Positions 6,463 to 11,214 of a DNA stretch of 11,214 bases are shown here, in pieces. The DNA is taken from the NCBI GenBank assembly GCA_031266115.1, contig JAISBQ010000364.1, forward strand, positions 1 to 11,214, in the 5' to 3' direction. The stretch comes from Bifidobacteriaceae bacterium (GTDB taxonomy: Bacteria; Actinomycetota; Actinomycetes; Actinomycetales; WQXJ01). The position numbers were made by a program, and so were the translations under genes. A model generated the notes under the pieces. It saw only the letters and a list, made by a program, of their open reading frames with translations, did no database searches and was not told the DNA's origin. Numbering within the stretch: the first letter of the stretch is position 1; the number at the start of each line of letters is the position of its first letter.

Positions 6463-8277
6463 TTAGGGAAACGGGTGCGGGACCAGGTTGGGGACGAACG
6501 CCGATGCTGGGCGGCCGGTGTGCGCCGCCCAAGCGTCCCGCAGTCGGGGCATCCGTAGGGCGCGCTGAACCGACCAGCCGAAGTCGATGGGGATCAGCCC
6601 AGGGACGATGGCCTTAGCCGCGTGGGCCCCGAGTCTTGTCAATAGTGGAATCGTCTGGTCTACCACGATCGGCTCGAAGCCCGCTTCGCTGGTGATCTCG
6701 ATGAGCCAGTCAAGACCGAGGCCGCGCCTGTCCACGTCGGCCGCGCTTTGGCATCGTCCAACCATGTCCACCGGAACCAACGGCTCCGCCGGCCCATCCA
6801 GCAAGAACGCGGCCAAGTGGCGGGCCGCGGGATTCTTGAACATGTCAGCGTGATCCTCCAGCCGTCTGACCGCGTGGAAATCGCGAATCATAGCGTCGGT
6901 CTGCGTCAGCCTTTCCTGAGTCATGCGATGCGTCGAGGCCGAGTCGGAGGCGAAGCCCAGGCCGAAATCAGAGCAGATCTCCGACAAAGCACCCAGGATG
7001 GCGGCCTGCGGATCAGGCCTGCTGGCGGCGCCGAAACACAGTGCGCAGCTCACTTCATTCTCGGCAACAGCCAACACAGTTGGAACCGGCAAACCAACCG
7101 TGCAATCGAAGAGGCGGACCCGCTGCCCATATAGCCGCATCCGTGCCAGCATCATCTGCGCCAGATTGGATTCGACACCGTCGGGATCGATCTCCCGGAG
7201 GGGAATCCCGCCATACCACGCGATAAGGAACGAGTCTCGCTCAATCACTTCGAGGAGGCCATAGAACGCAGCCTCAGGCAGAGTTGAGCCAACGGCACAG
7301 CCACTCGAGGTTTCGAACGCGAATAGCTCCGGGGCCGGCTCGGCCCCGTAATACACCAGCGATTCTGGCACTGCGACCACCTCTCTTGCGCGCAGCGAAT
7401 AGCCGGGCACCCAATTCATTTCCGCCGGAACCGGAAACGGCCAGTCCTCGGACGCCAAGCCGAATTCGTTCGGGCCTACGGAGCGCGCCGGTAGATCGGC
7501 ACCGGACCCCCGCCAACGCAGCGCATTTCGGGCCGGCCTGTACCCGGCGATCCTCTCGAGTCCTTCTAGCACACCAATGGCCTCAGAATCGGCGAATGTA
7601 CCGGCGTGGCCGCCCCAATGCAGCGACCAATTCTCCCTGTGGGCGCCCAACCGCTTCTCGCCAGCAACCTTGGCGGGAATCTCTGACTCAAGGTCCCAAA
7701 ACGATCGGGATCCAGCCAAAGCGGTTGCTGGATCAAGGAAATCGCTTGGCTGCACTGCGTCGAAATGCGAGCGGGCCGGGGCACGGGCCGCAAGCGGCGC
7801 ATCACCTGACCAGCGTTGTCCGTCATAATCCGCGGGCGGAGCCTGAGGCGCGAACTCGTGGTGCCGGGACGGGTGACACGCCTCACGGGTCAATAGCCGT
7901 ACAGCCGAAATTCCCAACCGCAACCGGTCAATTCCAACCACCGCTGGGGCCGTCGCAGGATCGGAAGTGGCAAGGACTTCAAGGAGACGGGTCATCAACT
8001 CGGCCTCGAACGGGTTGCTTCCCGGCAGACTCACGCCGGCCTCGACAGTGCTCACTGCGTGGCGGAGCGACGGATCGTAACCCACGGCCTGCATGACACA
8101 GGGAACGCAGCTGGTTGCCCTGGGATCCGAGACAAAGACGTGGGTCGGCGTGCGGTAGATGACCGGACCATCCCATTGGATCGCCAGATCGGGGTCCGTG
8201 TGCCCCGAGGGGGCAGGACCCAAAGCGTCCACCACCAGGCATGGGCACGGGTCTGGGGAGAGCTTCGCATCGGGCAC
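6463..8277 (-). CDS. TOMM/azoline YcaO-type cyclodehydratase (D protein)
   Basis: This 604-residue enzyme is predicted to use ATP to cyclise Cys/Ser/Thr of a RiPP precursor to azolines. Residues 1 to about 180 resemble the C-terminal part of E1-like C proteins, including DPRATSCVPC (Cys57, Cys60). The YcaO domain (about 190-604) holds GTFADSEAIGVLEGLER (Glu238, Glu241) and SSGCAVG at 324-330 followed by EAAFYGLLEVIERD (Glu343, Glu346), plus ALSEICSDFG (Glu433). These are the expected ATP/Mg-binding elements and all look intact. The chain ends in PHPFP, the PxPxP terminus typical of azoline-forming YcaO proteins rather than thioamide or housekeeping ones. The start is GTG at 8277 with AGGA 8 bases upstream; an in-frame TGA at about 8313 with no start between limits extension. 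It is divergent from its partner gene at 8778. Confidence 0.92.
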   Translation of the reverse strand: MPDAKLSPDPCPCLVVDALGPAPSGHTDPDLAIQWDGPVIYRTPTHVFVSDPRATSCVPCVMQAVGYDPSLRHAVSTVEAGVSLPGSNPFEAELMTRLLEVLATSDPATAPAVVGIDRLRLGISAVRLLTREACHPSRHHEFAPQAPPADYDGQRWSGDAPLAARAPARSHFDAVQPSDFLDPATALAGSRSFWDLESEIPAKVAGEKRLGAHRENWSLHWGGHAGTFADSEAIGVLEGLERIAGYRPARNALRWRGSGADLPARSVGPNEFGLASEDWPFPVPAEMNWVPGYSLRAREVVAVPESLVYYGAEPAPELFAFETSSGCAVGSTLPEAAFYGLLEVIERDSFLIAWYGGIPLREIDPDGVESNLAQMMLARMRLYGQRVRLFDCTVGLPVPTVLAVAENEVSCALCFGAASRPDPQAAILGALSEICSDFGLGFASDSASTHRMTQERLTQTDAMIRDFHAVRRLEDHADMFKNPAARHLAAFLLDGPAEPLVPVDMVGRCQSAADVDRRGLGLDWLIEITSEAGFEPIVVDQTIPLLTRLGAHAAKAIVPGLIPIDFGWSVQRALRMPRLRDAWAAHTGRPASAFVPNLVPHPFP

Positions 8278-8777
8278 TAGCGGGGTCCTGTCGCTGGTCG
8301 GGGTGGGTTGTCAGGGAACTGGCGCAGGGGCTTGGGACGTTATCACACACCATCGGGAAGCTGGTGGCGCGTGAGGGCTGTCCATGCACGACCCCGGCAA
8401 AGTCGGTGACCCCGGAAGTGCCGCGAAGTTTCGTGTGGAGCAACTTTGCGGCACTTTCGGGAACCAGGAGCGTGGGTGACCATCGATCTGCGCCGCACGG
8501 GGTGTCTATCCGTGTCGCTGCCCAGAACGGGTGTTGGGCTGCGGCCTTGGCCGTTGCCAGCACCTGCGGGAGGGTGTGAAGGCTCTGAGTTGATCGAGTC
8601 GCGCCGAGCGTATGTGCGCAGGTCACAGCGTCGAGCTTGCGCTCGGATCAGATCAGATGAGCTCCAGTCTGGAGCCAGGCACCAAGACGCGCACAGAACC
8701 TTGAGCAGAGCACGGATAACCGTTGGTGGTGTGAGCCGCTTGACCTTGACGCGACGTCACGGTTTTCACTTCAGGCC
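8278..8777. promoter_or_regulatory. 500-bp divergent spacer of the TOMM locus
   Basis: The spacer separates the YcaO gene (minus) from the F/dehydrogenase pair (plus), so it must hold promoters for both. A possible minus-strand extended -10 is TGTGATAAC (GATAAC at 8339-8344, about 62 bases before the YcaO GTG), without a convincing -35. On the plus strand TTGACC at 8740-8745 has no good -10 partner. The spacer also contains the inverted repeat 8411-8461 and several very short frames. None of them has the leader-plus-Cys/Ser/Thr-rich core expected of a TOMM precursor. Confidence 0.4.
8411..8461. repeat. 20-bp inverted repeat with 11-base loop (operator, RNA stem-loop or mobile palindrome)
   Basis: The arm at 8411-8430 (CCCGGAAGTGCCGCGAAGTT) pairs with 8442-8461 (AACTTTGCGGCACTTTCGGG) over 20 positions. 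Eighteen are Watson-Crick pairs; the two others are G opposite T, that is G-U wobbles in a plus-strand RNA and A-C mismatches in a minus-strand RNA. This asymmetry favours a plus-strand RNA hairpin. It ends 4 bases before an AGGAG Shine-Dalgarno (8466-8470). It could be a regulator-binding operator for the divergent TOMM genes, a 5'-leader hairpin, or a dispersed palindromic element. Confidence 0.7.
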
Positions 8778-8781
8778 ATGA
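8476..8781 (+). CDS. Doubtful 101-codon ORF coupled to the F-protein gene
   Basis: A GTG at 8476 follows a textbook AGGAG at 8466-8470 with 5-base spacing, and the frame ends in a TGA that overlaps the ATG of the next gene (ATGA, 8778-8781). The product would be 101 residues, beginning MTIDLRRTGCLSVSLPRTG, very Arg-rich, with no family I recognise. Third codon positions are only moderately GC-rich compared with the flanking genes, which argues against coding. The translation signals and the coupling argue for it, especially as the downstream ATG has no good ribosome-binding site of its own. It does not look like a classic TOMM precursor: no acidic leader and no Cys/Ser/Thr-rich tail. It could serve only as a translated leader. 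Confidence 0.25.
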   Translation: MTIDLRRTGCLSVSLPRTGVGLRPWPLPAPAGGCEGSELIESRRAYVRRSQRRACARIRSDELQSGARHQDAHRTLSRARITVGGVSRLTLTRRHGFHFRP

Positions 8782-10871
8782 CCCGCTCACAGCAAGGAAT
8801 CGCCCCATCGACGGCCCGTTCGGTCGAAGCGTTGCGGCCCTCCGGAGCCCACCCAGGCGCGAAGCTCAGGCTCCGAGCCAACACCATGTTCAGTTCATCC
8901 GCTGCAGGTATCCGCTTCTCCAACACCGAGACGGTCCTTGAGATCGCCGGAGCGTCCGCCTACCGTGCCTTCAAGGCCATCGCGCCGATACTGGACGGCT
9001 CATATTCGCGGCACGAACTCGCCCAGGCGCTGGACCAGCGGACTTGGCGGAAGGTGGAGGCGTTTGTCGAGCCGTTACTGGCCCGGGGCTTCCTCCGCGA
9101 AATCGACCCGTGTCCGGACGTCAGCCTCTCGCCCGATGACGAGGTGGGGTTTGCTGAACAGCTCGCCTTCATCGCCCACTTCAAGGATGATCCGAAGCGT
9201 CGCTTTGTTCGCTTCCGCGACGCATCCATCGCCGTGGTCGGCGGCTGCCCCCTTTCCGACTGGCTTAGCCGCGTGCTTGTCAAGAACGGGAGCCGGCGCC
9301 TGACCTACTACAGCCCCGGCGCCGCGCGGCCGGACGATCTACCGGACTCGGTTCAGATTCGACCGCTGGATCGCCTGGACCATGACGTTGCGCAGTGCCA
9401 TGTCCTGGTGCTGCCGCCTACGGCGTGGGCGGCGCGGCGGCTGGCGCAGGGAGGGGACGGCTTTGGTGCGCCGGTGACTTTGCCGATCACAGCCTTAGGC
9501 GACAACCTCGTGATCGGCCCGATGTGGGCCGCCGGTGACGATTCGGCCGCTACCTGGGCGGACATGATGGCGGCGCTGAGTGAGCACGATTCGGATGGGA
9601 GTGCCGCCCACTTCTGGGTCACCGCGCTCGCGGGGGTAGAGACCGGCGCGACCGCGACAGGGCTACCTGCGGTCCAGCGGTTTGGCGCCTCCCTTGCCGC
9701 CATTGAGGTGTATCGGAACCTCACCGGGATTTCTGAGCCTGAGACAGCCGATTCGATCCTGGTTCTCGATTGTCTTCACGGTGAGGCCAAGCGTCATCGC
9801 GTGATCCCGCACCGGTACCTCCACCCGGCCACCACCGGGTTCATGAACAGGTGCCCGGCGTCGAGCCTGCCTGCACCTTCCGACGAAGTCTCCGGCAGGG
9901 TCGGGCCAAGCTGGTCCAAGGCCTGCACACAAGCGGTCGATCCGCTGACTCTTCCCATCATGCGATTCGACGATGGCGGGATCGAGCAGTTGCCGCTCAA
10001 GGTATCTGTAGCGGAGGTGGTCTTGGGTGGTGGGAGACCACCGGTCACCATCGGCTCGGCCGACCTCTGGGATGTCGCCGGTGCCCGTGCCCGTGCCACC
10101 CGGCAGGCGCTGGCGCTGCGGCTCGAAACGTGGGCGCCCCCCACAGCCTCGGGGGTCGAGGCTCCGACGGTCGATGGTCACCTTCACGGTCGCACGACGC
10201 GCGATCAGACCCACACATCCAATCCTGTCCTGGGACGCGACCTCCTCACGGGTGAGAAGGTCGCCGTGCCGTCCGGCGCCGTCGCCACCATGTCGAGCGC
10301 CAACGCGCTGGGCATCTTCGGCCGCTCAGCGTTGGGCTGCGGCATCGGGCTCGACCACGACGAAGCGTTGGAAGGTGCCGTGTCCTCGGCCGCCGCGCGT
10401 CTAGGACTGATCGCGGCGGCTCGCGCGGGTGCGGCACCCCACGCGACGGCATCGGACGCCTCACCCAAGAGCGTCTTTCTGCGCGACGCAGCCCAAAGGC
10501 TCGGTGTGGTCATCGAATCATTCGATGCCGGCCGCCACCTCGGGCGCCACGTCGTCATCTCGCGGTGCCAGCACTCCGGGGTGACGGCCTGGGAGGCAGC
10601 CGCAGGCAGCGACTTGGCCGAAGCCTTGTGCGCCTCGCTCGTTGGGCTGATCGGCGCTGTGCAACGGGCCGCTCACGACAAGGCCCCCGAGACGTGGTCG
10701 ATGACGGCCGAGCCAGGATTCGACCCGAACGGTCTGGTGACGGGAACGGCCCCTCCGGAAGTGGTCCATAACCCCCGCGTGATTGTCTGCGACGTCACCA
10801 ACCCGGAACTCGCTGCCCTCGGATTCGTGGCCGTCAAGGCCCTGACGGCGGACGGGAGTGAATCGCGATGA
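8778..10871 (+). CDS. F-type (ocin-ThiF-like) TOMM leader-binding protein with degenerate YcaO-like C-terminal domain
   Basis: This protein has 697 residues. Residues about 28-110 form a PqqD-like winged-helix RiPP recognition element (three short strands, then helices with RTWRKVEAFVEPLLARGFLRE). Residues about 148-320 form an E1/ThiF-like fold starting IAVVGGCPLSDWLSRVL, without a recognisable adenylation site. From about 395 to the end the sequence follows the neighbouring YcaO: VLGRDLLTGEKVAVP at 484-498, GCGIG at 520-524, EA at 529-530, and VCDVTNPELAALG...KA at 670-688. The catalytic glutamates are replaced (Ser537, Ala540). By family knowledge F proteins bind the precursor leader and present it to YcaO; a catalytic role is unlikely. 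The ATG at 8778 lacks a strong ribosome-binding site, and the stop overlaps the dehydrogenase ATG (ATGA), so the two are co-translated. Confidence 0.85.
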   Translation: MTRSQQGIAPSTARSVEALRPSGAHPGAKLRLRANTMFSSSAAGIRFSNTETVLEIAGASAYRAFKAIAPILDGSYSRHELAQALDQRTWRKVEAFVEPLLARGFLREIDPCPDVSLSPDDEVGFAEQLAFIAHFKDDPKRRFVRFRDASIAVVGGCPLSDWLSRVLVKNGSRRLTYYSPGAARPDDLPDSVQIRPLDRLDHDVAQCHVLVLPPTAWAARRLAQGGDGFGAPVTLPITALGDNLVIGPMWAAGDDSAATWADMMAALSEHDSDGSAAHFWVTALAGVETGATATGLPAVQRFGASLAAIEVYRNLTGISEPETADSILVLDCLHGEAKRHRVIPHRYLHPATTGFMNRCPASSLPAPSDEVSGRVGPSWSKACTQAVDPLTLPIMRFDDGGIEQLPLKVSVAEVVLGGGRPPVTIGSADLWDVAGARARATRQALALRLETWAPPTASGVEAPTVDGHLHGRTTRDQTHTSNPVLGRDLLTGEKVAVPSGAVATMSSANALGIFGRSALGCGIGLDHDEALEGAVSSAAARLGLIAAARAGAAPHATASDASPKSVFLRDAAQRLGVVIESFDAGRHLGRHVVISRCQHSGVTAWEAAAGSDLAEALCASLVGLIGAVQRAAHDKAPETWSMTAEPGFDPNGLVTGTAPPEVVHNPRVIVCDVTNPELAALGFVAVKALTADGSESR

Positions 10872-11214
10872 CCGACACAACCATCCACGTGGACGGGCCG
10901 ATACCCGCCCCGGAGTCGTCTTGTGCCACGCTCACACGGCTGGGTGAGGAGTGGACGGAACTGGCCCCAGGCCAGGCGGCGCCGCGGTACGCCGAGATGA
11001 TCTTTCGCCGGGCCGACCAGGGAATGCCCGTTCGCAAGTGGCGGATCGACTGGGCGGACGCCCCTTGGCCGCAGAAGTTCTACCCCGGAACCCAGCTTGT
11101 CGCCTTGCCTCGGGTCACGGCCCCGGGTGGCCTGGCCTCGGGTGGGCCGGTCGCCATCGATCGCGCGATTGGAGACCTCCTCTTCTACTCCTACGGAGTG
11201 ATGGGGAGGCGCAG
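10868..11214 (+). CDS. SagB-type FMN-dependent azoline dehydrogenase (N-terminal 115 residues, truncated by window)
   Basis: The ATG at 10868 overlaps the F-protein stop (ATGA, 10868-10871), and the frame is open to the end of the window. The visible part has APWPQKFYPGTQLVALP at 65-81, the entry segment typical of SagB-family proteins (W-P-x-K...Y...LP), and AIGDLLFYSYGV at 100-111, matching the family's 'LL..ayGv' helix. The FMN-binding nitroreductase core lies beyond the window, so integrity cannot be judged. The family oxidises thiazolines/oxazolines to thiazoles/oxazoles, which fits the YcaO and F protein next to it. The assignment rests on the short N-terminus plus context. Confidence 0.75.
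   Translation, partial: MTDTTIHVDGPIPAPESSCATLTRLGEEWTELAPGQAAPRYAEMIFRRADQGMPVRKWRIDWADAPWPQKFYPGTQLVALPRVTAPGGLASGGPVAIDRAIGDLLFYSYGVMGRR

Noticed and set aside
7979..8626. 215-codon minus-strand frame crossing the divergent spacer
   Set aside because: Its second half is out-of-frame YcaO sequence and its first half reads straight through the inverted repeat; no ribosome-binding site and no recognisable domain.
8740..8768. Plus-strand promoter with TTGACC as -35
   Set aside because: The hexamer at the right distance (TTTTCA) is a poor -10, so it is not listed as a promoter feature.

Overview
The window comes from a high-GC Gram-positive bacterium, most likely an Actinomycetota member. The signs are GC-rich third codon positions, frequent GTG starts, ATGA/GTGA gene overlaps, a FIVAR/Big_2 surface protein and a MacB-type exporter whose adaptor carries a peptidoglycan-binding domain. 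Genus cannot be fixed from the sequence.

Left part (1-4664). The 3' end of a cell-surface protein (FIVAR helix repeat, then two Big_2 domains) converges on a three-gene minus-strand operon. That operon runs adaptor (608 aa, peptidoglycan-binding domain plus long coiled-coil hairpin), ATPase, FtsX/MacB-type permease. Each junction is a 4-base stop/start overlap, so the three should be translated together as one ABC exporter complex.

Middle part (4665-6462). A 692-bp gap with no convincing gene is followed by a 26-codon ORF that is little more than a signal peptide. Next comes an actinobacterial lipoprotein gene split into two frames at GGG followed by six C. The missing base could be a mutation, a sequencing error or a -1 slip on an in-phase X XXY YYZ heptamer. 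Convergent genes here are separated by an inverted-repeat terminator.

Right part (6463-11214). This is the most interesting region: a thiazole/oxazole-modified microcin (TOMM, azol(in)e RiPP) biosynthesis locus. It holds a YcaO cyclodehydratase on the minus strand ending in the PxPxP signature and, divergently, an F-type (ocin-ThiF-like) leader-binding protein overlapping by ATGA with a SagB-type azoline dehydrogenase that runs off the window. By family knowledge, the F protein binds the precursor leader and presents the core to YcaO. YcaO cyclises Cys/Ser/Thr using ATP, and SagB oxidises azolines to azoles with FMN. No convincing precursor peptide is visible. The C-terminal half of the F protein can be aligned, ungapped over two blocks, with the YcaO next door but has lost the glutamates YcaO needs, so it looks like a pseudo-YcaO domain. 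The 500-bp divergent spacer contains a 20-bp inverted repeat placed just upstream of an AGGAG/GTG start.
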